The translations under genes and the position numbers were made by a program. Positions 8,310 to 16,011 of a stretch of DNA of 64,000 nucleotides are shown one piece after another. This DNA is from Curtobacterium aurantiacum (GTDB lineage: Bacteria; Actinomycetota; Actinomycetes; Actinomycetales; Microbacteriaceae). The first letter of the stretch is position 1. The number at the start of each line of letters is the position of its first letter. Location: assembly GCF_018598555.1 (NCBI RefSeq), contig NZ_JAHEWN010000004.1, forward strand, positions 124,001 through 188,000. The letters run 5' to 3'. The notes beneath the pieces are model-generated. The model saw only the letters and a list, made by a program, of their open reading frames with translations, searched no databases and was not told the origin of the DNA.

Positions 8310-8624
8310 GTGAAGTACGTGAACTACGCGGGCACGGTCCGTGTCCTGACGAGCGATCCGATCGCGAACGCGGTGATCCGGTACGCGGCCGCGCTGCACC
8401 AGAGCCGGCTGAGCGACGTCGTGTCGATCCCGACCGCTGACGACTTCGGGGTGGCGAGCACCGTCGAGGTGTTGCTCGCGCAGGGGATCCCGGTCGCGAT
8501 CGAGCCTGCACCGGACGACGACCTGGAGCCCGAGGGCGCCGCGTTCCTGCTCGAGATCGGGCGACGCACCGAGGCCGTGCTCGCCGTCGACACCAGCGCG
8601 GAACCGCCGGACATCGGGCGCTGA
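8310..8624 (+). CDS. Small conserved protein, paralogue of the facing gene
   Basis: 104 residues from GTG 8310, with GGAG 5 bases upstream. No domain recognised. It aligns over its whole length with the protein on the opposite strand at 8640-8969: VRVLTSDPIANAVIRYAAAL against TILTSDDVADAVIEYAAAL, then DVVSIPTADDFG against DTVAIPAVAEDG, then an acidic region and a helix of aliphatic residues. It appears to be a compact alpha/beta protein with no signal or membrane segment. The two genes converge with 15 bases between stops. Confidence 0.6.
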   Translation: MKYVNYAGTVRVLTSDPIANAVIRYAAALHQSRLSDVVSIPTADDFGVASTVEVLLAQGIPVAIEPAPDDDLEPEGAAFLLEIGRRTEAVLAVDTSAEPPDIGR

Positions 8625-8639
8625 GCCCGCGCGCTGCCG

Positions 8640-8969
8640 CTACGCCATCGGCCCCTCGGTCAGGTCCGAGCGGGTGTCCGCGTGGATCACGTCGTCGTGC
8701 TCGAACGTCATCGCGGCGGCACGCAACCGTGCCACGAACACAGCGTCCTCGCGCTCGAGCTCGTCCTCGTCGGCGTCCTCGACGACGAGCTGGCTCGACG
8801 GGCCGATGAGCACCTTGGTGGTCGTCATGGTGCCGTCCTCGGCGACGGCCGGGATCGCCACCGTGTCGGCTCGGTTGCCGCCGGCGAGGGCGGCGGCGTA
8901 CTCGATCACGGCGTCGGCCACGTCGTCGCTCGTCAGGATCGTCGAGCGGTCGTACTGGATCTGCTTCAT
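8640..8969 (-). CDS. Small conserved protein, paralogue of 8310-8624
   Basis: 109 residues from ATG 8969, ribosome site GGAGG. Same fold pattern as its convergent partner, and more acidic in the second half (VVEDADEDELEREDAVFV). Function unknown. It may be the older copy, since it has ATG and the better ribosome site, but this cannot be decided here. Confidence 0.6.
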   Translation of the reverse strand: MKQIQYDRSTILTSDDVADAVIEYAAALAGGNRADTVAIPAVAEDGTMTTTKVLIGPSSQLVVEDADEDELEREDAVFVARLRAAAMTFEHDDVIHADTRSDLTEGPMA

Positions 8970-9032
8970 GTGGCGACCTCCTGCAGCACAGCCAACAGCC
9001 CGGTTGCTGGTCGCCGCACAGGTACGCGCGGC

Positions 9033-9078
9033 GCCGCTCGTTGCGCGGACGCGGCGCGCCGCTCGTTGCGCGGACGCG
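9033..9078. repeat. 25-bp-period direct repeat before AraC gene
   Basis: Two exact 21-base copies of GCCGCTCGTTGCGCGGACGCG (one base longer than can be shown as a single match to its neighbours) start at 9033 and 9058. They lie just upstream of the AraC regulator's ribosome site, so they could be paired regulator sites. Confidence 0.55.
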
Positions 9079-9100
9079 ACGATGCCGGGAGGATCATCAC

Positions 9101-10057
9101 GTGCCCGAGACGATGCACCGCCTGTTGCGGGAGATCCAGACCGCCGATCCGTCGGTCGCGGCCGAGGCGATGGCGCGCACGCACATCACCCACGGCCTGT
9201 CGGTCGAGCCGACGGACGCCGAGTTCGTGTTCGAGGAACGCGTGCGCGGGACGGGGCTGCTGTCCCTCGAGTCGACCCGCTGCACCGGGGTCCTGAGCGG
9301 CGCGATCGAGCCGGGCGACGCGATGATGATCTTCTGGATGAAGTCGGGTGTCGCACAGCTCGACGAGAACCCGGTGAAGATCGGCCGGCCCACACTCTTC
9401 CGGCAGGGGCCCCAGCGGTTCCGCTGGATCGACTGCAACAAGGACGTCCTGCGCATCGACCGCACGATCGTCGAGCAGGTCGCAGCCGAGCGCGGTGACT
9501 GGGCTCCTGGTCCCATCGAGTTCCGTCCGCGGCACGTCCCGGAGGGCGCACCGCTGGCCGCCTGGTGGCTGATGGTGCGGTCCGTCGCACAGGAGGTCCT
9601 GGCCGGGCCGGACGCCGTGCCGGTCGAGCGCGAGCGGGAACTCGCGCGGTTCGCCGCGGGCGGCCTGCTCACCGCCATCCCGCACTGGCCGGTCGGGCAG
9701 CACGAACCCGCTGTGGCAGCCACCGCGCGGTTCGCCCGCGCCGAGACCTTCCTGCTCGAGCACGCCACCGAGCCGATCACCGTCGACGACGTCGCCGAGG
9801 CCGCGGGCTTGAGCGTGCGCGGCGTGCAGGCGGCGTTCCAACGACACCACGGGATCACTCCGACGATGTACCTGCGCCGCATCCGGCTGCTGCTCGCGCG
9901 CGAACAGCTCGAGTCGGGGGACGGCCGGAGCGTCGCGGAGATCGCCCGGGCGACCGGGTTCGCCCACCTGGGCCGGTTCGCGGGCAGCTACCGCGAGGAG
10001 TTCGGCGAGCTGCCCCGGCAGACGGCGTCCTCCGCGCGGGACGGCGCGCGCGCCTAG
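9101..10057 (+). CDS. AraC-family transcriptional regulator
   Basis: 318 residues from GTG 9101, with GGGAGG 7 bases upstream. The C-terminal ~100 residues carry the two AraC helix-turn-helix units (ITVDDVAEAAGLSVRGVQAA and SVAEIARATGFAHLGRFAGS). The N-terminal ~200 residues look like the cupin-type AraC-binding-like domain. The same architecture occurs in the second AraC protein at 30337, with shared SVRG-QxAFQR and GFAHLGRF motifs. A ligand cannot be predicted. The acetyltransferase gene follows 91 bases later on the same strand. Confidence 0.85.
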   Translation: MPETMHRLLREIQTADPSVAAEAMARTHITHGLSVEPTDAEFVFEERVRGTGLLSLESTRCTGVLSGAIEPGDAMMIFWMKSGVAQLDENPVKIGRPTLFRQGPQRFRWIDCNKDVLRIDRTIVEQVAAERGDWAPGPIEFRPRHVPEGAPLAAWWLMVRSVAQEVLAGPDAVPVERERELARFAAGGLLTAIPHWPVGQHEPAVAATARFARAETFLLEHATEPITVDDVAEAAGLSVRGVQAAFQRHHGITPTMYLRRIRLLLAREQLESGDGRSVAEIARATGFAHLGRFAGSYREEFGELPRQTASSARDGARA

Positions 10058-10148
10058 CCGCGCAACCGCCCGTCGTCCGGCCGGTCGACGATGATCGTCG
10101 CCCTACGTTTGCGCTGCAGGACATGCAGCCACGACGACTGGAGACCCC

Positions 10149-10751
10149 GTGGCCGGCTCAGCCGCACCACCCCGCCCGACCTCGGCGCCCGTCCCCTCGA
10201 CGTTCGGCCGCCGGCTCGTCGAGGACGCCTCGCACGCGCGGGAGCACCTCGTGTTCACGGCGCTGCTCGGGTCGGTGTTGCTCCCCCGGATCGTCCGACG
10301 GTTCCTGCTGCGTGCCGCCGGGTCCCGCGCCGAGTCCGGCGTGGGTGCGGGCTTCTCGCTGACCGGCAACCCGAAGCACCTCACGATCGGCCGCGGCGTC
10401 TTCTGCAACCGGAACGTGACCGTCGAGGCCGTGGCCCCCGTGACCATCGGCGCGAACACCGCGATCGGGATGCAGGTGCTCATCATGACGAGTCACCACG
10501 AGATCGACGCCGAGGGCCGGTGGAGCGACGTCGCGACCGGCCGCCCCGTGGTCATCGAGGAGCACGTCTGGATCGGCGGTCGCGCCACGGTCCTGCCGGG
10601 GGCCCACATCGAGCACGACGTCGTGGTCGCCGCCGGGGCCGTGGTCGTCGGCCGCCTGACGGCGTACGGCGTCTACGCCGGCGTCCCCGCCAAGCGGATC
10701 CGCGAGCTGGCCCCGTCAGCGCGGCCGCCGGTCGTGGACGCCACCGTCTGA
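10149..10751 (+). CDS. Left-handed beta-helix acetyltransferase (LbH/maltose O-acetyltransferase-like)
   Basis: 200 residues from GTG 10149. Residues ~75-185 form hexapeptide repeats (LTIGRGVFCNRNVTVEA, VTIGANTAIGMQVLIMTS, VVIEEHVWIGGRATVLPG, VVVAAGAVVVGRL). The HHEID segment has the catalytic-type His, and VPAKRIRE matches the usual C-terminal GxPAKxIR ending. It probably O-acetylates a sugar or cell-surface glycan. The N-terminal ~60 residues hold one hydrophobic stretch that may sit at the membrane. A large palindrome follows the stop. Confidence 0.8.
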   Translation: MAGSAAPPRPTSAPVPSTFGRRLVEDASHAREHLVFTALLGSVLLPRIVRRFLLRAAGSRAESGVGAGFSLTGNPKHLTIGRGVFCNRNVTVEAVAPVTIGANTAIGMQVLIMTSHHEIDAEGRWSDVATGRPVVIEEHVWIGGRATVLPGAHIEHDVVVAAGAVVVGRLTAYGVYAGVPAKRIRELAPSARPPVVDATV

Positions 10752-10756
10752 GGGTC

Positions 10757-10790
10757 GGGAGGCCCGTGGCGGCGCCGCCACGGGCCTCCC
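10757..10790. terminator. GGAGGC-family palindrome
   Basis: Perfect 34-bp palindrome with no loop (arm GGGAGGCCCGTGGCGGC), five bases after the acetyltransferase stop. Confidence 0.7.
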
Positions 10791-10977
10791 GTCCGACGTC
10801 GGTGCCGTTCTCAACACGCCGGTGTGGTGCTGCGACGCCGCCCCGCCGTCGAGACGCCGCCGAATCCGGAGGCGTCTCGACGACCTGGCGGCGCCGGACG
10901 AAGACGACGGCGTGTTCTTCATGCCAGCATGATCACGACGCGGGCGACGGCGCCCGCGCAGGACGAGGGAGACCGTC

Positions 10978-11394
10978 ATGACCGTTCGCCTCAACCCCTA
11001 CCTCGGGTTCCGGAACGGCGCCCGCGAAGCGCTCGAGTTCTACCACTCCGTCTTCGGTGGCACGCTCACGATCGGCACGTTCGGTGAAGCCGGCATGAGC
11101 CAGGACCCCGCTGACGCCGACAAGGTGATGCACGGCCAGCTCGACGGCGACCAGGGACTGCTGCTGATGGCATCGGACGCACCGTCCGGCATGCCCACGC
11201 CGGCGGAGAGCAGCATCTCGTTGTCGCTCAGCGGCGACGACCACGAGGTGCTGACGCGCTGGTGGAACGGCCTCGCCGAGGGCGCGACGATCGTCGAACC
11301 GCTCACCGAGGCACCCTGGGGCGACACCTTCGGCATGCTCACCGATCGCCACGGGGTGTCGTGGCTCGTGAACATCAGCGGCGCGACGCGCTGA
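10978..11394 (+). CDS. PhnB-like VOC (glyoxalase-fold) protein
   Basis: 138 residues. The start NPYLGFRNGAREALEFYHSVFGG is the classic opening of PhnB/3-demethylubiquinone-methyltransferase-like VOC proteins, and APWGDTFGMLTDRHGVSWLVN is their classic ending. Such proteins form domain-swapped beta-alpha-beta dimers. They are often annotated as dioxygenase or methyltransferase relatives without a known reaction. GAGGGAGA precedes ATG 10978. The 3' end overlaps the converging methyltransferase gene by 20 bases. Confidence 0.88.
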   Translation: MTVRLNPYLGFRNGAREALEFYHSVFGGTLTIGTFGEAGMSQDPADADKVMHGQLDGDQGLLLMASDAPSGMPTPAESSISLSLSGDDHEVLTRWWNGLAEGATIVEPLTEAPWGDTFGMLTDRHGVSWLVNISGATR

Positions 11395-12321
11395 GCGGCA
11401 CCGAACCCACCCGCGCCGGCACCGGCCAGCGCGGCACCCAGCACCGGACCTCGTCGGCGTACCGGCGGAAGTGGTCGCCGAACCGTTCCTCGAGGTCGGA
11501 TTCCTCGAGCGGGCGGACGATGCAGTTCCAGACCACGGAACCGGCGACCGCGTAGACGACGACGAGCCAGGACGACAGCAGCAGGCCGACGGCGACACCC
11601 TGGGTGATGCCGGCCAGTGCCATCGGGTTCCGCACCGACCGGTACGGACCGGCGACCACCAGACGGTTCGCGGTCGCCGAGGGCAGCGGGGTGCCGTCGC
11701 CCTTCGTCGACATCGCAGCGGCCGACGCGATGCCGAGCGCACTCGCTGCCAGCAGGACGACCGCGCCGAGCACGGTCAGGCCGGTGACCAGGGGCGTGGG
11801 CAGCGCGGGGTGGAGACCCCACCGGTGCTCCGCGAACGCGATGACGAGGGGGAGCACCCCGAGGAACAGGCCCCAGAACACCACGATCTGCAGCACGTCG
11901 CTGCGACGTGCCGGGAACGCGGGGCGTCCGCATCGGCGGGACGGATCCGCAGCGGGCCCGTCGTCACCCACTCGGTCGGGACCCGTCCGAGCAGGACGAG
12001 TGCGAGGGCGAGGACGGAACCGACGGTCGCGGCCAGCATGACGAGCACGCCCCAGCCGGCCTCACCGGTGACGGTCGCCCAGACGGCCAGTCCGCCGAAC
12101 ACCAGGGCGGTCCACACCGTCGTGACCACCGCGGCCGCCCGGACACCGGCCGACGCCAGGGCTGAGCCGACGACGAACAGCGGCACGTCGAACACGGCGA
12201 CGAGCACCGGGTCGAGCGAGCCGAGCGTCGACGTCCGGACCCACGGCAGGGCCGCCACGGCGAGCCACCACGCCACTCCGCCGACGGCTTGCAGCGCGTA
12301 GTAGCGCCGGCCCCAGGACAT
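11375..12321 (-). pseudogene. Membrane methyltransferase (isoprenylcysteine carboxyl methyltransferase/PEMT-like) split by a frameshift
   Basis: The 5' part runs from ATG 12321 (TACCGT box 6 bases upstream) and encodes about 136 good residues with four membrane helices, ending ...RIRPADADAPRSRH. It then becomes Ser/Cys/Arg-rich nonsense until a stop at 11776. The real sequence resumes in another frame at about 11900 (LQIVVFWGLFLGVLPLVIAF) and contains the ICMT/PEMT core: VVAGPYRSVRNPMALAG, then EESDLEERFGDHFRRYADEV, which is the SAM-binding RxPxY and E-E pattern. Restoring one base near 11905-11915 would give a single ~310-residue protein. It may be a true pseudogene, a programmed shift or a sequencing error. 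Confidence 0.7.
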
Positions 12322-12327
12322 GGGTGC

Positions 12328-12333
12328 ACGGTA
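12328..12333 (-). promoter_or_regulatory. Leaderless -10 box of the split methyltransferase gene
   Basis: TACCGT on the minus strand, 6 bases before ATG 12321. Confidence 0.5.
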
Positions 12334-12396
12334 GCAGTGCTCGGCGACGGGACTGGCCGTCGGTGGGCCGTGCGGGCCGTCGCTCCCGCCGAAGGG

Positions 12397-12543
12397 TCAG
12401 TCGGTGTGGTTGATCTGCCCGAGCCAGCGGCCGAAGGACGGGGTGCGCTCGTCGTGCAGGCTGGGAAGCACGGGCTTCGGCAGGCAGGCGCGCTCGTCGG
12501 TGACGGTTCCGGTGCCGGTGCTCTTGTGGAGGTCGAGGCTCAT
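12397..12543 (-). CDS. Possible short peptide, 48 residues
   Basis: ATG 12543 is preceded by GGAG at a good distance. The peptide begins MSLDLHKSTG, has a single Cys, two Pro near the middle and a C-terminal GRWLGQINHTD. No family recognised and no signal peptide. It is supported only by the ribosome site and by a second, even shorter reading frame with a strong ribosome site just upstream. It might be a small protein or a peptide precursor. Confidence 0.35.
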   Translation of the reverse strand: MSLDLHKSTGTGTVTDERACLPKPVLPSLHDERTPSFGRWLGQINHTD

Positions 12544-12639
12544 GGTGGGCTCCTTCGTGGTCGGTGGAGAGTTCGACACCGGGCGGGGCCGATCCATTCC
12601 CACCCGGTGTCGTCGTGGTGCGGTCGCAGCGCGGTCCGG

Positions 12640-12693
12640 TCAGGCGGTGCCGATTTCGACCTTGATCCAGCCGTGCCACACGACTGCGCGCAT
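12640..12693 (-). CDS. Possible mini-peptide, 17 residues
   Basis: MRAVVWHGWIKVEIGTA, with an AGGAAGAGG ribosome site 6 bases before ATG 12693. It has two Trp and an amphipathic pattern. Too short for family assignment. It could be a leader peptide for the 48-residue frame 97 bases downstream or a peptide in its own right. Confidence 0.28.
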   Translation of the reverse strand: MRAVVWHGWIKVEIGTA

Positions 12694-12815
12694 GATGTGC
12701 CTCTTCCTGTTCAGGTGCGGGTCCGCCCGATCAGGAAACGCGCGACGGGCTGGGCGCCGTCGGAGCCGCGTCCGCCCTGCGCAGTCGTCCAGCAGCACCC
12801 GGTTGGCTCGACCCC

Positions 12816-13154
12816 ATGAGCGAGCACGACGACGAGCAGACCCGGGCCGACTTCGACGACGCGGTGAACATGACCGCCACCGAACTGCGGACGTGGCTCG
12901 ACACCGACGAGTCGAAGTCCGTCGGCCAGAAGCCCTCCGGCGGCGGTGAATCCACCGGACACGAGAGCGGTCGGCACATCATCCGGATCCTCGAGGAGCA
13001 CCGGGCCGACCGCACCGACGACGACCTGGCGCACATGCGGAAGGTCGTCGGCTACGTCGCCCGGCACTCGGAGCAGCGGCCCGACGGCGACGTGCACGAC
13101 ACACCCTGGCGGTACTCGCTCATGAACTGGGGCCACGACCCGGAGAAGCACTGA
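12816..13154 (+). CDS. DUF3140 protein
   Basis: 112 residues. The start DFDDAVNMTATELRTWLDTDESKSVG, the central RHIIRILEEHR and the ending PWRYSLMNWGHDPEKH are the DUF3140 hallmarks, so it is full length. The family is small, charged and largely actinobacterial; a DNA-associated role has been suggested but not shown. No signal or membrane segment. A two-helix membrane protein follows 14 bases later. Confidence 0.85.
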   Translation: MSEHDDEQTRADFDDAVNMTATELRTWLDTDESKSVGQKPSGGGESTGHESGRHIIRILEEHRADRTDDDLAHMRKVVGYVARHSEQRPDGDVHDTPWRYSLMNWGHDPEKH

Positions 13155-13168
13155 CCGCATCAGGCAGA

Positions 13169-13393
13169 ATGGGTGGCGTGAACGAGACGGGCATGCCGCG
13201 CTTCCGACGGATCTGGTCGACCGTGCAGGTCGGTGTCCTCGCCATCGCCGTCGTGTTCTGCGTCGTGATGCTCGTGATCGGGCAGGGCAAGCTCGACCGG
13301 GTCTACGCGGTGGCGGCCGTGTTCTTCGGGCTCGCGCTCGTCGGCCACAGCACGTACCTGTGGCTCGTCGCCCGGGCCAACCGCCGTCCCTGA
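13169..13393 (+). CDS. Small membrane protein, two helices
   Basis: 74 residues from ATG 13169, or 71 from GTG 13178. GTG is favoured because a CAGAAT box (13165-13170) sits 7 bases before it, matching the leaderless pattern used by many genes here. Two hydrophobic segments (TVQVGVLAIAVVFCVVMLVI and VYAVAAVFFGLALVGHSTYL) are joined by a short charged turn. No family assigned. Confidence 0.65.
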   Translation: MGGVNETGMPRFRRIWSTVQVGVLAIAVVFCVVMLVIGQGKLDRVYAVAAVFFGLALVGHSTYLWLVARANRRP

Positions 13394-13458
13394 CGAGCAG
13401 AACGGGCGGTCGAGCGGGTCGGCCGACTGAGCGGGTCGCCGGTGGAGCGGGGGGGCGA

Positions 13459-14313
13459 TCAGGCGTTCTGGTACACCCGCAGCCAGTCGACGGTCATCTG
13501 CTGCGGGAACGGCGTCGAGGCGTCGGGCGAACCGGGCCAGGTGCCGCCCACCGCGACGTTGAGGATCACGAAGAACGGCTTGTCGAACACCCACGGGTTC
13601 GCGCCGACGTCGGCACGGGTGACCGTCCGGTACGCGACACCGTCGACCGTCCAGGTGATCGAGCCGGGGCGCCAGTCGACCCCGTACACGTGGAAGTCGT
13701 CGGCGAACGGCGCTCCGGACGGGCTCGGGAAGGACGCCGAGACGCCCTGCGCGCCGGAGTACCCGGGTCCGTGCACCGTCCCGTGCACGATGCCGGGCTC
13801 GTACCCGACGTTCTCCATGACGTCGATCTCGCCGCACGCCGGCCAGCCGACCTGCCCGATGTCGGCGCCGAGCATCCAGAACGCCGGCCAGATGCCCTGG
13901 CCGCGAGGGATCCGGATGCGCGCCTCGATGCGGCCGTACTGCGCGGTGTAGGTGCCCTCGGACTTCAGGCGGGCCGACGAGTACGAGCCGTCGGCCTCGC
14001 GCCGCGCGGTGATGACGAGGTTGCCGGCACCGTCGAGCGCCGCGTTGCGCCGGGAGTCCGTGTAGGTCTGCAGCTCGGCGTTGCCCCAGCCGCCGGCGCC
14101 GAGGTCGTACCGCCAGATGCCGGGGTTCGGTGCGGTGCCGGCCGGGCCGTCGAACTCGTCGGCCGCGAGCAGCACCGGCTCCGTGGGGGTCGCGGCGGCC
14201 TCCGCGGCCTGCGCCGTCCCGCTCGAGCCGATCGCCGTCGTGCCGAGGGCGGTGGCTGCGGCCCCCGCGAGTCCGAGCGCCACGAAGCGCCGTCGATCGA
14301 TGTGCTGGTCCAA
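13459..14313 (-). CDS. Secreted GH16 endo-beta-glucanase (laminarinase-like)
   Basis: About 284 residues from TTG 14313, chosen because GGGAG sits 6 bases upstream and because it places a twin-arginine signal (RRRFVALGLAGAA) at the N-terminus; upstream ATGs give an unlikely leader. The GH16 catalytic motif EIDVMENVG (E-x-D-x-x-E) is intact near the middle, after the substrate-cleft sequence GIWPAFWMLG. The C-terminal strand TVDWLRVYQ is typical. Expected to cleave beta-1,3 or mixed-linkage glucans outside the cell after folded export through Tat, for example plant or fungal wall glucan. Confidence 0.9.
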   Translation of the reverse strand: MDQHIDRRRFVALGLAGAAATALGTTAIGSSGTAQAAEAAATPTEPVLLAADEFDGPAGTAPNPGIWRYDLGAGGWGNAELQTYTDSRRNAALDGAGNLVITARREADGSYSSARLKSEGTYTAQYGRIEARIRIPRGQGIWPAFWMLGADIGQVGWPACGEIDVMENVGYEPGIVHGTVHGPGYSGAQGVSASFPSPSGAPFADDFHVYGVDWRPGSITWTVDGVAYRTVTRADVGANPWVFDKPFFVILNVAVGGTWPGSPDASTPFPQQMTVDWLRVYQNA

Positions 14314-14478
14314 GCCGTGCTCCCTGCAGCGCGATGGTGGTGTGGTCGTCGGATCATGCACCATCAGGCCGCGTCTCACCAGGGTCGGCCCGTGGTTCGT
14401 CCGCGGGGCGCACGTGTCGACCCCGGGAACCGCCGGGAACAGCCGGGAGCAGCCGGGAACCGCCGACTGCCGCGACCG

Positions 14479-14739
14479 TCAGCCGAAGCGCAACGCCAGC
14501 GGCACGAGCAGCCCCGCGACCCAGACGAGCACCATCACGAGGGCCCCGACCGCGATGAAGCGCCGGCGGCGCCGCAGCTTCGGGCTCCGCTCCTCGCCCC
14601 ACACCTGCGCACGGACGAGCACCCGGTTCGCCTGCTCGACGACCTTCCGCACCTCGGGGTCGTCGACGTCGAGCGCACCCGAGCGGGCGTGCTCCGCGAT
14701 GACCGTGGCTTCGTCGACGGTCAGGTCGTCCTTGCGCAT
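14479..14739 (-). CDS. Small protein with C-terminal membrane helix
   Basis: 86 residues from ATG 14739. A charged N-terminal half (VDEATVIAEHARSGALDVDDPEVRKVVEQANRVL) is followed by an Arg cluster (KLRRRRR) and one membrane helix (FIAVGALVMVLVWVAGLLVPLAL). It is probably a tail-anchored cytoplasmic-side protein. Function unknown. It diverges from the SDR gene at 14815. Confidence 0.65.
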   Translation of the reverse strand: MRKDDLTVDEATVIAEHARSGALDVDDPEVRKVVEQANRVLVRAQVWGEERSPKLRRRRRFIAVGALVMVLVWVAGLLVPLALRFG

Positions 14740-14814
14740 GCTCCATCTTCGCACCGGGCACAGGGGTACGACCCGGCTGTGCGGGAACGGACCAGCGGCG
14801 GGTACCAAGGACGC

Positions 14815-15777
14815 ATGGGACATCGGTACCGCGGGAAGATCGTCGTCATCACCGGAGCATCGAGCGGCATCGGGAGGGCCGCCGCACACGAGTTCGCCCG
14901 GCAGGGCGCCACGCTCGTGCTCGCCGCACGAGGACGCGACAGCCTGGAGGCAGCAGCGGCGGAGTGCCGGAAGCTCGGCGCCGAGGCGATCGCCATCCCG
15001 ACCGACGTCGCGGACGAGCACCAGGTCAAGGACCTGATCGGCACCGTCACGAGCCGGTTCGGCCGCATCGACGTCTTCGTCGGCAACGCGGCGCTGTTCG
15101 TCTACGGCCTGTTCGAGCAGACCCCCACCGAGGCGTTCAAGCGTGTCGTCGACACGAACCTGTACGGGCACCTCAACGCGATCACGCACCTGCTGCCGCA
15201 CTGGAAGCAGCGTGGCACCGGCACGTACGTGCTCGTCGGCTCGATCCAGTCGCTGCTCTCCGCGCCGTACCAGTCGGCGTACGTGACGAGCAAGCACGCT
15301 GCGCTCGGCCTGGTCGACGTGCTCGGCGACGAGTTCGCGGGCACCGGCATCAAGTTCACCGCGCTGCTGCCGTCCACCATCGACACGCCGATCTACCAGA
15401 ACGGCGCCAACTACACCGGCAAGACCTCGCACCCGCTGCCGCCCACGGTCTCCGTCGAGCGGGCGGGCCGCGCGGTCGTCCAGGCCGCGACCCACCCGAA
15501 GCGCTACCGCTTCGTCGGCCGGATCCAGGCCTCGCTCGTGCCGCTGCAGTACGTGTTCCCGGGCCTGTTCCACAAGATCACGAAGCCCATGGTGGAGACG
15601 TTCGCGCTCCGTGGCAAGGGCGCCCCGACCGACGGCAACCTCTACGCCCCCGCCGACGCGGACAACGCCACGAACGGCGGCTGGGTCGCGAAGCGACGCC
15701 GCGTCACGCGCCCCCTCGTCTGGCTCGGCGTCGCCGCTGCCGGCGCGGCGGTCGTGCTCGGTCGCTCGCGTCGGTAG
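14815..15777 (+). CDS. Short-chain dehydrogenase with C-terminal membrane helix
   Basis: 320 residues. The cofactor motif is TGASSGIG near residue 14, with NAA at ~87 and active site YVTSKHAALG (Tyr-x3-Lys). After the ~270-residue SDR domain, a basic stretch leads to a hydrophobic tail (VWLGVAAAGAAVVLG), so the enzyme is probably membrane-tethered. This layout is common in actinobacterial SDRs of unknown substrate. The much longer frame extending upstream to 13360 is antisense to the GH16 gene and was rejected. Confidence 0.85.
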   Translation: MGHRYRGKIVVITGASSGIGRAAAHEFARQGATLVLAARGRDSLEAAAAECRKLGAEAIAIPTDVADEHQVKDLIGTVTSRFGRIDVFVGNAALFVYGLFEQTPTEAFKRVVDTNLYGHLNAITHLLPHWKQRGTGTYVLVGSIQSLLSAPYQSAYVTSKHAALGLVDVLGDEFAGTGIKFTALLPSTIDTPIYQNGANYTGKTSHPLPPTVSVERAGRAVVQAATHPKRYRFVGRIQASLVPLQYVFPGLFHKITKPMVETFALRGKGAPTDGNLYAPADADNATNGGWVAKRRRVTRPLVWLGVAAAGAAVVLGRSRR

Positions 15778-15789
15778 ACGCACTCGCTG

Positions 15790-15835
15790 ACGGACTGGAG
15801 GCCCGGTGCCAGCTGGCACCGGGCCTCCAGTCCGT
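15790..15835. terminator. GGAGGC-family palindrome
   Basis: Perfect 46-bp palindrome centred on AGCT; the half-arm contains GGAGGCCCGGTGCC. Directly downstream of the SDR gene. Confidence 0.75.
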
Positions 15836-15850
15836 CGCTGCGTACCCCCG

Positions 15851-15975
15851 CAACCGGGCGTACCTCCACGAACCGGGCGTACCTCCACGAACCGGGCGTA
15901 CCTCCACGAATCGGGCGTACCTCCACGAACCGGGCGTACCTGCCGTGTTCTTCGTGGCAGGTACGCCCGATTCGA
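15851..15975. repeat. 19-bp iteron array, locus 1
   Basis: Five GGGCGTACCT units start at 15856, 15875, 15894, 15913 and 15932, an exact 19-base period with spacer text of the type CCACGAACC. The last unit pairs with an inverted copy to form a 14-bp hairpin (15931-15944 with 15956-15969). It lies between converging genes, 3' of the minus-strand MetE-like gene. A TGGGAAGGAAC tail follows. Confidence 0.85.
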
Positions 15976-16011
15976 CCTGGGATCGCAGCCGTTCTGGGAA
16001 GGAACGGACTG

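Noticed and set aside
12640-12693. PqqA-like or mycofactocin-type precursor
   Set aside because: The conserved Glu/Tyr or C-terminal Val-Tyr patterns of those precursors are absent and no radical-SAM gene is adjacent.
13360-14814. Upstream extension of the second SDR frame
   Set aside because: It overlaps the GH16 gene on the other strand and lacks domain content; the SDR fold begins at 14815.
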